DNA of 64,000 bases, from NCBI RefSeq assembly GCF_023716485.1, contig NZ_CP092418.1:1595001-1659000 (forward strand), written 5' to 3'. The notes beneath the pieces were generated by a model. The model did no database searches. It saw only the letters and a list, made by a program, of their open reading frames with translations, and was not told the origin of the DNA. Shown one piece after another: positions 34,683 through 43,553 of the stretch; positions within the stretch are counted from its first letter, which is position 1, and each line of letters starts with the position of its first letter. Origin of the DNA: Microbulbifer variabilis (GTDB lineage: Bacteria; Pseudomonadota; Gammaproteobacteria; Pseudomonadales; Cellvibrionaceae). The translations under genes were made by a program, and so were the position numbers.

Positions 34683-36245
34683 ATGGAAATCCAAACACAG
34701 TCTCCAGCGCTACCCGCTGTGCTTGTGGTTTTCATCCAAATTATTTCCTCCACTCCCGCCAATGCCCAGGTTTATGTTGAAGCCGATCAATTGATGAAGG
34801 TGATCGAGGCGCAGCAGCGCCAACTCGAGGCACAGGAAGCGCAAATCCGACAGCAAAAGGCTGATCTAGAGGCTTTGCGGCAACAGGTGGAGGAGCTGCG
34901 CAGGACGAGGCCCCCAGAAAATTCCCCGGCTGCGCCAGTTCCGGCAGTACCAATGCCGTCAGTTCCTCCATCGAGAGAATACAGTGAGCCTGTGAATGGC
35001 GTTGCGCTCGATGATTTGCGCGATCAATTAGAGCTCATACGCAAAGATATCCCGCCTGGCTCCCTACCGCCCCCTCGGGCCAGGGGAGACCCAAAGCATC
35101 CGGAGCAGACGGATATCGAAGAAATCATTTCCAGTGTACCGACCGACTGGCCGGGGTCTATCCCTGTGCTCGGCAGTCGCACTCGAATAAAAATTAATGG
35201 CTTCGCCGAGCTGGATGCTAACTATGACACCGGCGCCATTGTCAGCCCGGCTGAGTTCACGACCAGTGCTATTGTCACCAGCAATAGAACTGCAGCGGAG
35301 GGTGAGGATGGTCAGACCAATGTTTCCGTTCAGGTATCGAGATTGGTGCTCAAGTCAAGAACGCCCTGGGGCGGCCGTTTAATCGAAAATGAATTTTCTA
35401 TGGATTTCCTGCGGGATCCGACAGTCAGTGAGCCTCTGCTGCGTCTGCGCAAAGCATACGGCCAGGTCAGTGATATTTTACTGGGCGGAGATTTACGGTT
35501 GGGCCTCGACTGGTCCACGTTCAGTAATTTAACCGCCTCACCAAACACCCTGGATTACGAAGGCCCCAACTCACTGTTAGCGCTCATGCGCCCGGTTGCA
35601 CGTTGGAGCCGTAAATATGATCCAACTCTCACTCTGCAAGTCTCCCTGGATGCGCCAACTGATCGGGTTTTTCAGAATGCACTGGAAGTGTCTCGCTGGC
35701 CGGACTTTGTGGTAGCGGTTATTTCCCAAACAGACCGCATTAACTTTCAGGGCAGTTTTATCCTGCGGGACCTGCGTGGCAGTGGGGAACCACAGTCTGC
35801 CGTTTCGGATACCGGATGGGGTATCAATTTAAGTGGCGTGATTGATATGCCCGGTAGGCTTGCGCCGGATTTTGCCTCCTACTCCTTTAGCTATGGCTAT
35901 GGCTATGGAAGCCTTCTGGATGATGAGCCCCCCGACGCGAGCTATGACTTCGTCAATAATCGGCTGGAGGCAATTCCAACTCTGGGTTGGTATCTGGCTT
36001 ATCAACACTGGTGGAGCCCGTGCCTCTATACCGTGGCAACCTATGGGCTGGTGCATCAGGACAACCTGGATTTCCAGCCGGGCTCCTCATTTTATCAAAC
36101 CCAATACAGCAGTATTAATCTGACCTGGACCCCGACGCCGCATTGGCTGTTTGGCGTTGAGGCCCTTTATGGAACCAGGGAGGACAAAGATGGAGCCTAT
36201 GGTTCAGTCTGGCGGACTCAGTTCACCAGCCGTATCTCGTTCTAG
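34683..36245 (+). CDS. DcaP-like outer membrane porin
   Basis: The 520-residue protein has an N-terminal signal (ending near PANAQ), a coiled coil at about 35-75 (MKVIEAQQRQLEAQEAQIRQ), a Pro-rich linker, and from about 165 a beta-barrel (RTRIKINGFAELDANYDTG) that ends in a C-terminal Phe. That order, trimerising coiled coil then barrel, is that of the DcaP family of trimeric porins, which take up small anionic or dicarboxylate compounds in relatives. The end of the gene lies 25 bases before the start of the lipoprotein gene; a longer frame for that gene would overlap this one. Substrate unknown. Confidence 0.8.
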   Translation: MEIQTQSPALPAVLVVFIQIISSTPANAQVYVEADQLMKVIEAQQRQLEAQEAQIRQQKADLEALRQQVEELRRTRPPENSPAAPVPAVPMPSVPPSREYSEPVNGVALDDLRDQLELIRKDIPPGSLPPPRARGDPKHPEQTDIEEIISSVPTDWPGSIPVLGSRTRIKINGFAELDANYDTGAIVSPAEFTTSAIVTSNRTAAEGEDGQTNVSVQVSRLVLKSRTPWGGRLIENEFSMDFLRDPTVSEPLLRLRKAYGQVSDILLGGDLRLGLDWSTFSNLTASPNTLDYEGPNSLLALMRPVARWSRKYDPTLTLQVSLDAPTDRVFQNALEVSRWPDFVVAVISQTDRINFQGSFILRDLRGSGEPQSAVSDTGWGINLSGVIDMPGRLAPDFASYSFSYGYGYGSLLDDEPPDASYDFVNNRLEAIPTLGWYLAYQHWWSPCLYTVATYGLVHQDNLDFQPGSSFYQTQYSSINLTWTPTPHWLFGVEALYGTREDKDGAYGSVWRTQFTSRISF

Positions 36246-36270
36246 TGGTTTCAAATGTGCGATATCAATA

Positions 36271-36807
36271 ATGTTGCGCTTTATTTTGCTATGCGGTTTT
36301 TTAACCTCCTGTAATTCACCGAGAACAGTGGTGACTGACACTTGGCATTCGCCGCTGATTGCGGAGCGCTCGCTGGGAAAAACTTTGGTCCTGGCCTTTA
36401 CCCTGGTTCCTCGCCCAATAGTTGGCATCTATGTGGAGAGTATTTGGGTGGAGCAGTTGGGTTGCTACGGCGTGAATGCCCTCTCATGGAGTGATTTTGC
36501 GGCCGATGGCAAGGTTCCCACGATGGGAGAGCTGGCTGATGTCCTGGCTGAATATCAATTTGACACGCTATTGGTGACACAGTTGATCAGCTTTAAACAA
36601 CTGAATAGGAATGTTTCCAACTCTCAAGTGGCCATTGTCGAAACCCGTTTATATTTTGCGCCATCGGAAGAGGTGTATTGGTCCCTGGAATCTGAAAGTT
36701 TCCTGGCGAACTATATGATGGGGGAAATTCGCCGTCCCAGGGAGGGAGATGCCCTGGAATATGTGGAAACAGTTATTCAACAAATGATGAAGGATGGTGT
36801 TTTCTAG
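36271..36807 (+). CDS. Lipoprotein of unknown function
   Basis: The start at 36271 gives a 178-residue product with a lipoprotein signal (MLRFILLCGFLTSCNS, lipobox Cys about residue 14). The body has beta-alpha alternation (LGKTLVLAFTLVPRPIVGIYV and FDTLLVTQLISFKQLN), reminiscent of small DUF4136-like lipoproteins, but I cannot assign it. The open frame continues 40 codons upstream into the porin gene; those residues lack any signal. It probably shares a transcript with the porin. Confidence 0.68.
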   Translation: MLRFILLCGFLTSCNSPRTVVTDTWHSPLIAERSLGKTLVLAFTLVPRPIVGIYVESIWVEQLGCYGVNALSWSDFAADGKVPTMGELADVLAEYQFDTLLVTQLISFKQLNRNVSNSQVAIVETRLYFAPSEEVYWSLESESFLANYMMGEIRRPREGDALEYVETVIQQMMKDGVF

Positions 36808-37024
36808 GCGCTGATGTCATCGTTTCATGGAGTTGGTCACCACAAACCATTTCCTCCTGCGGGGTAGGTGAAGTTAAAACATAATTTGTTCAGCTATTCT
36901 GGTGAGAAGAGCCGTACGGAAGGGTGTGCTGAGCATCTGATGTGGTTTATGTGTACGGTGAATTTTTTGTGGCGGGTAATCTGATAGGAATGCCTGCTGA
37001 ATCCTAAGGTCGGTAGGCATTGCA

Positions 37025-38059
37025 ATGGATTGGAATACCGTGGCCCCTGTCAGGTTTGTGCAATACTGGGTTCGCTACTGGGGATGTATTGAGCACCGAT
37101 CCTTCTGGTTAGTATGCCTTCTTTTCGCATTTCTTTTTCTTTTTTTGATTCCCTCTTCAAGCTCTGCCACTGAAAGTTTTCTGATGCCTTTGGGGCCCGT
37201 TGCCCATGAACAGAAAACCCATTTTTTCTGGGCGACAGCACTTACCATGGTAGCGGTGCTGCCCGTATTTATTCTGGTGCCAGTCATTCTATTTAAGTAT
37301 CGCCGTAAGAAGGGAAAAGGTATTTATGCGCCCAAGTGGGAGTCTTACGGCCCTTTGGAAGTCGTCATGTGGGGTGTTCCCTTTATGGTGATTTTTGTTC
37401 TCTCTTTTATGCTTTGGCGCGCAACTATTGCTCTGGATCCCTATGAGGAAATAGAAGGCGTATTTCCTCCTGTCCAAGTGCAAGTGGTGGGGCTGGACTG
37501 GAAGTGGTTGTTTATCTACCCAGACTTAAAAATTGCCACAGTAGGTGAACTGGTTGTTCCTGTACACACCCCGGTCTCCATGATTTTAACCAGCGATACC
37601 GTGATGCAGTCTTTTTGGATTGCGGCGTTAGCGGGGCAGATCTATGTGATGCCGGGCATGACCACACGACTCAATTTTATTGCGACTAAGAATGGTAAAA
37701 CCCAGGGTGAAAACACCCAATATACGGGCAAGGGATTTACTGAGCAGAAATTTGATGTATTGATTAAGAGTGAAGAGGATTTTCAGGCCTGGGTGGCACA
37801 GGTCCGCGCCAGGGGGGTTGAGCTGGATGCTCAGACCTATAATCGCCTGGCTGAAAGAAGTACCCGCAAAGAGATGCAAAAGCAGTTGGCCACGCCTCAA
37901 ATGCCCAGCAATGCCCTCTATTTTACCATTGCCGATCCCGAGCTGTTTCAAAGCATTGTTATGCGATATCACTCGGGCAAGCCCCTTAGTATGGAAGAGC
38001 AACCCGGCACGGTGAAGTTTGGTCAGGGTGAGGATAAAACAGAGGGTGCGCAGCCATGA
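37025..38059 (+). CDS. cyoA: Cytochrome bo3 ubiquinol oxidase subunit II
   Basis: The 344-residue protein has an N-terminal hydrophobic signal, two further membrane segments and a periplasmic cupredoxin domain with VQVVGLDWKWLFIYPDLKIA and TVMQSFWIAALAGQIYVMPGM. The CuA ligand residues of cytochrome c oxidases are absent, as in quinol oxidases. Unlike E. coli CyoA it shows no lipobox Cys after the signal (LFLFLIPSSSSATES). It overlaps cyoB by four bases. It receives electrons from ubiquinol via subunit I rather than cytochrome c. Confidence 0.92.
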   Translation: MDWNTVAPVRFVQYWVRYWGCIEHRSFWLVCLLFAFLFLFLIPSSSSATESFLMPLGPVAHEQKTHFFWATALTMVAVLPVFILVPVILFKYRRKKGKGIYAPKWESYGPLEVVMWGVPFMVIFVLSFMLWRATIALDPYEEIEGVFPPVQVQVVGLDWKWLFIYPDLKIATVGELVVPVHTPVSMILTSDTVMQSFWIAALAGQIYVMPGMTTRLNFIATKNGKTQGENTQYTGKGFTEQKFDVLIKSEEDFQAWVAQVRARGVELDAQTYNRLAERSTRKEMQKQLATPQMPSNALYFTIADPELFQSIVMRYHSGKPLSMEEQPGTVKFGQGEDKTEGAQP

Positions 38060-40131
38060 ATATTACCGACTATGGCTGGCTGGGAAAGCTGGGCTGGGAT
38101 TCTATCGTTTTCAGCAAGCTGTTTACCGATTTTTCGGTGAGTGAAGTGGTGGCCAGTACCGCTGGTGCCATTGTTGTTTTTGCCACCATCGCCATCCTCG
38201 CTCTACTGACCTGGTTTCGCGTATGGGGCACTTTATGGTCTGAATGGCTGACCAGCACAGACCATAAAAGAATTGGCATCATGTACATAGTCTTTGCACT
38301 GGTGATGATGACCAGAGGACTACTGGAAGGCATGGTGATGCGGGCACAGCAGGCTGCTGCCCCAGATGGTTTTCTCTACGCAGATCACTTCGCTCAGCTA
38401 TTTAGCACCCACGGCACAATAATGATTTTCTTTGTTGCCGTGCCTTTTGTTGTGGGTCTGGTCAACTTTGTAATGCCATTACAGATTGGTGCCCGCGATG
38501 TTGCTTTCCCAGTACTTAACCAGATTAGCCTGGCGGTCACCGTGTCTTCTGGGATTCTGTTGATGGTCTCGCTGGTGGTGGGGGAATTCTCTACTGGGGG
38601 CTGGTCTGCCTACCCGCCTTATACGGGGGCGGACTTTAATCCCGGCGTGGGACCAGACTACTGGGTGTGGGCGATTGTATTTTCCGGGGCCGGTACCACT
38701 CTTACGGGGATTAACTTTACCGTCACCATTTTAAAATGCCGTGCTGCGGGCATGAAATTTTTCCGCATGCCCATGTTTTGCTGGACGGTATTGTGTTCCT
38801 CCATCCTGATGATTTTTGCTATGCCGCCACTCAGTGTTGCGGCGTTAATGCTCGGTTTCGACCGCTATTTGGATTTTCACTTTTTCACCAATGATCTCGG
38901 TGGCAATATGATGAACTATGCCAATTTATTTTGGCTGTTCGGGCACCCGGAGGTCTATTTGTTGGTGCTGCCGGCCTACGGTATTTTTTCTGAGGTGTTC
39001 TCCACTTACTCCGCTAAGCGCCTATATGGCTACAAGTCATTGGTAATTGCCACCATGTCGATTGCCGTATTGAGCTTTACCGTGTGGCTTCATCACTTCT
39101 TTACCATGGGGCAGAGTCCCACCATCAATATTGTATTTGGTATCGCCACCATGCTGATCGCGGTGCCAACCGGGGTCAAAGTCTACGATTGGATGGCGAC
39201 GATGTATCGCGGGCGAATTCGCTTTACCACTCCAATGATTTACGCCATCGGATTTTTGATTTTATTCGTGATCGGTGGCTTGTCTGGAGTGATTCTGGCG
39301 AACCCCACGGTAGATTTCCAAGTACACAATACCCTGTTTTTGGTGGCGCACTTCCATAATGTACTAATTCCAGGAGTGCTATTTGGTTTGCTGGCCGGAT
39401 ATAACTACTGGTTCCCCAAGGCGTTTGGTTTTCGCCTGGATGAGCGCTTGGGTAAGTGGTCGGCATATCTTTGGGTAGCCGGGTTTATGCTCACTTTCTT
39501 TCCCCTTTATGGTGCAGGATTACTGGGGATGCCAAGGCGCTCATTCAGCTATATGGATCTGACTTTCAAGCCCTACATGGTGGTGGCTTTTATCGGGGCC
39601 ATGGTGGTGTTATGCGCATTGATCAGCCTGGTATTGCAGTTGCTGGTCAGTTTACGGGATCGCAAGAAAAATCGCGTTCCTGTGGGGGACCCTTGGGATG
39701 GGCGCTCTCTGGAATGGTCGATCCCAGCCCCTGCGCCTTCCTACAATTTTGCGGAACTGCCGAGGGTAACGGACCGGGATGAATTTAATGAGGCTAAGGA
39801 GCAGGGGCGTGCTTATTTACCGCCAAAAGTCTATCGGGATATAGAGATGCCCAAGAATAACCCTTTGGGATTTATTCTATGCGCTCTGAGCGGCATCCTG
39901 ATGTTTGCATTGGTCTGGTACATGTGGTGGTTGGCCCTGATTTCCGTTCTGGCCATTATCATTGTGGTAATCGTCTCTACCTTCCGCTGGGACAGTGAGC
40001 AAATTATTCCGGCGAGTCAGGTACAGCAGGATACGGAGAAGTGGCTGACACTAGTGAAAAATACCGAACCGGTGGGCAGGGATCTGGAAAATACTCCGCA
40101 AAACCATGGCTACGCTAAGTTGGAGCATTAG
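38056..40131 (+). CDS. cyoB: Cytochrome bo3 ubiquinol oxidase subunit I
   Basis: The 691-residue protein is the catalytic haem-copper subunit. The low-spin haem His is in FSTHGTIMIFF, the CuB/Tyr crosslink motif in FGHPEVYLLVLPAYG, the CuB His pair in VWLHHFFTMG and the high-spin/low-spin haem His pair in VAHFHNVLIPG. All metal ligands are present, so it should be active. Length and the STDHKRIGIMYI segment match CyoB of gammaproteobacteria. It pumps protons while reducing oxygen to water. Confidence 0.97.
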   Translation: MNITDYGWLGKLGWDSIVFSKLFTDFSVSEVVASTAGAIVVFATIAILALLTWFRVWGTLWSEWLTSTDHKRIGIMYIVFALVMMTRGLLEGMVMRAQQAAAPDGFLYADHFAQLFSTHGTIMIFFVAVPFVVGLVNFVMPLQIGARDVAFPVLNQISLAVTVSSGILLMVSLVVGEFSTGGWSAYPPYTGADFNPGVGPDYWVWAIVFSGAGTTLTGINFTVTILKCRAAGMKFFRMPMFCWTVLCSSILMIFAMPPLSVAALMLGFDRYLDFHFFTNDLGGNMMNYANLFWLFGHPEVYLLVLPAYGIFSEVFSTYSAKRLYGYKSLVIATMSIAVLSFTVWLHHFFTMGQSPTINIVFGIATMLIAVPTGVKVYDWMATMYRGRIRFTTPMIYAIGFLILFVIGGLSGVILANPTVDFQVHNTLFLVAHFHNVLIPGVLFGLLAGYNYWFPKAFGFRLDERLGKWSAYLWVAGFMLTFFPLYGAGLLGMPRRSFSYMDLTFKPYMVVAFIGAMVVLCALISLVLQLLVSLRDRKKNRVPVGDPWDGRSLEWSIPAPAPSYNFAELPRVTDRDEFNEAKEQGRAYLPPKVYRDIEMPKNNPLGFILCALSGILMFALVWYMWWLALISVLAIIIVVIVSTFRWDSEQIIPASQVQQDTEKWLTLVKNTEPVGRDLENTPQNHGYAKLEH

Positions 40132-40137
40132 TTACCG

Positions 40138-40764
40138 ATGAACGGGAATTCATCAGCGCTAAATAAGGGGATGAGAGAGAGCCCTGGAGCCATTCATAAA
40201 GACCCGGATATGGTGATCTTTGGATTCTGGGTTTTTATGATGAGCGACCTGATTTTTTTCGGGGTCGTTTTCGCTATCTATATCACCATGATTGGTGCGA
40301 CCGCAGGCGGCCCTGGTCCCAGGGAGCTATTTGATTTCGGCAGCCTTTTTGCGCAGACCATGTTGCTACTCACCAGCAGTCTCACTGTGGGGATAGCCAC
40401 TATCACCATGAAGCACCAGCGCAGCCAGGGCAGTTTCCTGTTTTGGGTGGTGGTGACTTTACTGTTGGGGCTGGGCTTTTTAACTCTTGAGTTGCTCGAT
40501 TTCTCTGAAATGGCAGCCAAGGGAGGGACGCCCCAGCGCAGCGGCTATCTATCAGCCTTCTTTGGTTTGGTGCCCCTACATGGTTTACATGTCAGCTTTG
40601 GCTGCCTGTGGATGTTGGTCATGATCGCACAGGTACTTACAGTTGGCATGACTGATTTGGTGAAGTTGCGGTTTTTACGGTTGGCGCTGTTCTGGCATTT
40701 CCTGGATTTGATTTGGATTGGGATTTTCTCAGTAGTTTATTTTGGTGGCTGGGTCTATGGCTGA
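40138..40764 (+). CDS. cyoC: Cytochrome bo3 ubiquinol oxidase subunit III
   Basis: The 208-residue protein has five membrane segments and subunit III signatures: FGFWVFMMSDLIFFGVVFAI, SSLTVGIATITMKH and GLVPLHGLHVSFGCLWM. It lies six bases after cyoB and overlaps cyoD by eight bases. Confidence 0.95.
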   Translation: MNGNSSALNKGMRESPGAIHKDPDMVIFGFWVFMMSDLIFFGVVFAIYITMIGATAGGPGPRELFDFGSLFAQTMLLLTSSLTVGIATITMKHQRSQGSFLFWVVVTLLLGLGFLTLELLDFSEMAAKGGTPQRSGYLSAFFGLVPLHGLHVSFGCLWMLVMIAQVLTVGMTDLVKLRFLRLALFWHFLDLIWIGIFSVVYFGGWVYG

Positions 40765-41077
40765 AAAATCCGGTTTTTCCGCACATTTGCGCACCTATCT
40801 TACCGGGTATGTGCTGTCGGTTGTGTTTACGTTGGCTGCATTCTGGGCAGTACTGGCTCTGGGTAAGGAATACAAGAGTGTACTTATATTGGTAGGTTTG
40901 CTTGGGGTAGCCCAATTGGCGGTACAGCTCAAATGCTTCTTGAATGTGACAACGCAAAAGGAAGGGCGGGATAACCTGGCTCTGATCCTTTTTTCAACGC
41001 TGATTTTACTGATTATTGTCTTGGGGACTGCCTGGATCATGGGGAACCTGGCAATGAGAATGCATACCACAATGTGA
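40757..41077 (+). CDS. cyoD: Cytochrome bo3 ubiquinol oxidase subunit IV
   Basis: The 106-residue protein has three membrane segments (LTGYVLSVVFTLAAFWAVLAL, a central ILVGLLGVAQLAVQLKCFL and a final IVLGTAWIMGNLAMRMH). This is the CyoD pattern. The ATG at 40757 gives MAEKSGFSAHLRTY, the usual N-terminus. No cyoE (haem O synthase) follows, so that gene must lie elsewhere. Confidence 0.93.
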   Translation: MAEKSGFSAHLRTYLTGYVLSVVFTLAAFWAVLALGKEYKSVLILVGLLGVAQLAVQLKCFLNVTTQKEGRDNLALILFSTLILLIIVLGTAWIMGNLAMRMHTTM

Positions 41078-41090
41078 CGGGTCCCTAAGC

Positions 41091-42485
41091 TCAGATAATT
41101 ACTTTGCTTTTAAGGCTGGTTGTGGCTTTTTCCAGGGATTGCAGTACCTTGACCTTGTCGTAGTTGCGAATCTTATCCAGGTCTAGGTGCATAGAAAAGC
41201 CTGGGGCGTGCTCCTCCAGGTAACTCTGCTGTCCGCCGAGATTCTTGCGCAAGTCGGTGACTTGGTAGACTTTAACCGGGGTGCTGATGCCCTTCACCGT
41301 AATATGCCCTTTGTCCCGGCACATAACAGTGTGCTTGATCATTGCCCAGGTCTCATGGCTAATCAGGATTTCCCCCGGCTGTGCTGCGCCTTCCAGGCGG
41401 GAAGCCAGGTTCACGTGGGTGCCCATTACGGTGTAAGACTGGTAGTTGGCTGTGCCGAAGATACCCACGGTGCAATAGCCAGTGTTAATGCCCATGCGCA
41501 CCTGCAAAGGGCGTGAGATCCCTTTGTTGTACCACTCCTGCTTCATTTCCCTCACCCGCTTGCGCATCGCCAAAGCCATAGCCACACAGCGCAGGGCGTC
41601 GGATTTGGGGCCCTTACTTTCATCATCCCCAAAGACCACCATCACCGCATCGCCGATAAATTTGTCGATGGTGCCCCCATACTGGCCTGCGATTCGGGCC
41701 ATCTCCGAGAGGTAGTTGTTGAGTAGGAGGGTAAAGGTTTCCGCTTCGAGCTCTTCGGTCAACTGGCTGAAATCTTTGATATCGGAAAAGAACACCGTAA
41801 GCAGCTTGCGCTGGGTAGTCAGTGCTTCTTCATCGCCGGTGGTTACGGAGCGCCACAGGCGTTGTGGCAAATACTTGGAGAGTTTGTAAGAGCGCACCTT
41901 GCTTACGCGCTGCTCTGTTGCCAGGGCGTGGTTGGCTTCCTTGAGCTTGCCAATCTGGCGGTGAGTAAAAAAGGCATAGGCACAGAGGTAGACCAGGATA
42001 CCAATCAGGCTCATGGTGCTTATGGTGAGGTCGGCGTTAATCAATAATGCCGGCCTGTGCATCAGGTAACCCAGTACCACGCCGACTAAAAGGCCGGTGT
42101 TGTGCTCAAACCACTGGCGCCCCCCCCCCAGGGAAAGCGCATTGAGTTGAACCATCGTAATGAATAACAGAGATGGCAGCATGCTGAAATTAGCCAGGGC
42201 AACGGTAATGCCTACCAATACGGTATCGGAAAATCTCAGGATGCGACGGGTTTTATAAGCCTTCTTATCGCGGGATCTGTAGAGTATGAATTGAGCAAAA
42301 GTGCAATAAACCAGCATAAAAGCCGCTGCACCAACATTGAGCAGTTTGTCTGGTTGCCAAGAAGATGACCACTCGATTGCAGTTACCAGGGTTCCCGCAG
42401 CCGCAAAAAGAATTAGGCAGCGAAAATAAGTCGAGTAATGCGGGCTGATATTTCGCCCTTTGTTCCCCTCAAGCTGGTCCTGCAT
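41091..42485 (-). CDS. Membrane-bound class III adenylate/guanylate cyclase
   Basis: The 464-residue protein has about five or six N-terminal membrane segments (residues about 25-175), a short helical linker, and a catalytic domain at about 225-400. Metal-binding Asp residues are in FFSDIKDFSQL and FIGDAVMVVFGD; the adenine-selecting Lys is in GGTIDKFIGDAV; the transition-state Asn and Arg are in VNLASRLEG. The second specificity residue, normally Asp in GDxVN, is Thr here (VMGTHVNLASRL), the mark of class IIIb cyclases, many of which respond to bicarbonate. It is convergent with cyoD, 13 bases apart. cAMP synthesis is likely but unproven. Confidence 0.88.
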   Translation of the reverse strand: MQDQLEGNKGRNISPHYSTYFRCLILFAAAGTLVTAIEWSSSWQPDKLLNVGAAAFMLVYCTFAQFILYRSRDKKAYKTRRILRFSDTVLVGITVALANFSMLPSLLFITMVQLNALSLGGGRQWFEHNTGLLVGVVLGYLMHRPALLINADLTISTMSLIGILVYLCAYAFFTHRQIGKLKEANHALATEQRVSKVRSYKLSKYLPQRLWRSVTTGDEEALTTQRKLLTVFFSDIKDFSQLTEELEAETFTLLLNNYLSEMARIAGQYGGTIDKFIGDAVMVVFGDDESKGPKSDALRCVAMALAMRKRVREMKQEWYNKGISRPLQVRMGINTGYCTVGIFGTANYQSYTVMGTHVNLASRLEGAAQPGEILISHETWAMIKHTVMCRDKGHITVKGISTPVKVYQVTDLRKNLGGQQSYLEEHAPGFSMHLDLDKIRNYDKVKVLQSLEKATTSLKSKVII

Positions 42486-42726
42486 TTGTGGTTATCTTTT
42501 TGTCCGTTAAGCAGTAATAAACAAACCGCGGGCAGGCCACAGATTGGTCCCGGAAAGTTCTGGGAGCGAGTGGTTGCGCAGTGATTTACTGGGCGAAGTG
42601 TACTCCTACAAAAGCCAGATTGCTAAAAAACCGATGCCTGTACAGGGTTTTTATGTGGGGCGTACGTATGCGCTGCGCAGATGGGTTAGGGTACACTCAG
42701 CGCTCAGTCAGTAAATGGAGAGAACG

Positions 42727-43293
42727 ATGGATGCCCTGACCGCCCTGCATAATAGAGTTTCAACGGGCAAGCTGGTCGAGCCTGCACCCAATGAGCAGCA
42801 GCGGCAAAATATCTTTCGCGCAGCACTGCGTGCAGCGGATCACGCCTGCCTACGCCCCTGGCGGTTTCTAATGGTAGAGGGCCAAGAGCGCGAGCGCCTT
42901 GGGGAAATATTTCTAAAAGCGGCTGAGCAGTCTGAAGGTGTTCCTCTAACTGAAGCTCAGCGTCAACGCACCTTGGCGATGCCCCTGCGCGCCCCCTTGA
43001 TTATTGTGGCAATTACACGGTTACAGGAACACCCCAAGGTTCCCCATCTGGAGCAACATATGTCCACAGCAGGGGCGGTGCAGGCAATGCTCACAGCCGC
43101 TTATGCCGAGGGGGTGGGTGTTTACTGGCGCACCGGACCATTAGCCAATAATCCCCAGGTTGCCCAAGGTTTGGGTTTGGCTGAAAATGAACGTATTGAT
43201 GGGTTTATTTACTGTGGAACCCCCGATAAAGCGGCACGCCAGGCACCGGATTTACAAGTGGATGATTTTTTTTCACAGTGGAAAGCAAATTAG
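42727..43293 (+). CDS. NAD(P)H nitroreductase, YdjA type
   Basis: The 188-residue protein matches YdjA: MDALTALHNRVSTGKLVEPAPNEQQ at the start, ALRAADHACLRPWRF in place of the typical APDH segment, AGAVQAMLTAAYAEGVGVYWRTG and DGFIYCGTP. It binds FMN and reduces nitro compounds or similar acceptors. The ATG at 42727 with GGAGAG upstream gives the canonical N-terminus; an ATG four codons earlier overlaps that site. The tRNA-Ser promoter begins just past its stop. Confidence 0.88.
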   Translation: MDALTALHNRVSTGKLVEPAPNEQQRQNIFRAALRAADHACLRPWRFLMVEGQERERLGEIFLKAAEQSEGVPLTEAQRQRTLAMPLRAPLIIVAITRLQEHPKVPHLEQHMSTAGAVQAMLTAAYAEGVGVYWRTGPLANNPQVAQGLGLAENERIDGFIYCGTPDKAARQAPDLQVDDFFSQWKAN

Positions 43294-43296
43294 TAC

Positions 43297-43325
43297 TTGC
43301 ACAACCGGAAACATTTGGGTAAAGT
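43297..43325 (+). promoter_or_regulatory. Sigma-70 promoter of tRNA-Ser
   Basis: TTGCAC and TAAAGT are 17 bases apart and followed by a GCGCGC discriminator. It starts four bases after the nitroreductase stop codon. The leader to the tRNA is about 100 bases and contains a small GAGAGCTCCTCT-type stem. Confidence 0.75.
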
Positions 43326-43433
43326 GCGCGCTCTCTCGATGAGACGGCAGCTATCTTCCTGATTTCCTTGAAGATTTTGCTAAAGAGAGAGCTCCTCTGA
43401 AAAGAGGATTACCCTCGCGGAGGGTGACAATTT

Positions 43434-43521
43434 GGTGAGGTGTCCGAGTGGCCGAAGGAGCACGCCTGGAAAGTGTGTATGTCGAAAGGCATCGAGGGTT
43501 CGAATCCCTCCCTCACCGCCA
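43434..43521 (+). tRNA. tRNA-Ser(GGA)
   Basis: 88 bases with encoded CCA and a long variable arm. Acceptor GGTGAGG pairs with CCTCACC, the anticodon loop CTGGAAA carries GGA, and the T-loop is GGTTCGAATCC. Its 3' end faces the AT-rich island to the right. Confidence 0.97.
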
Positions 43522-43527
43522 TATTTT

Positions 43528-43553
43528 AAAGCCCGGCTGATGCCGGGCTTTTT
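43528..43553 (+). terminator. Rho-independent terminator after tRNA-Ser
   Basis: AAAGCCCGGC, a TGAT loop and GCCGGGCTTT form a 10-bp stem ending in a T-run, six bases after the CCA. Confidence 0.93.

Noticed and set aside
43434..43553. Search for an attachment-site duplication of the tRNA-Ser or tRNA-Arg 3' end
   Set aside because: I found no second copy of either tRNA 3' end within the window by reading, and no integrase gene.
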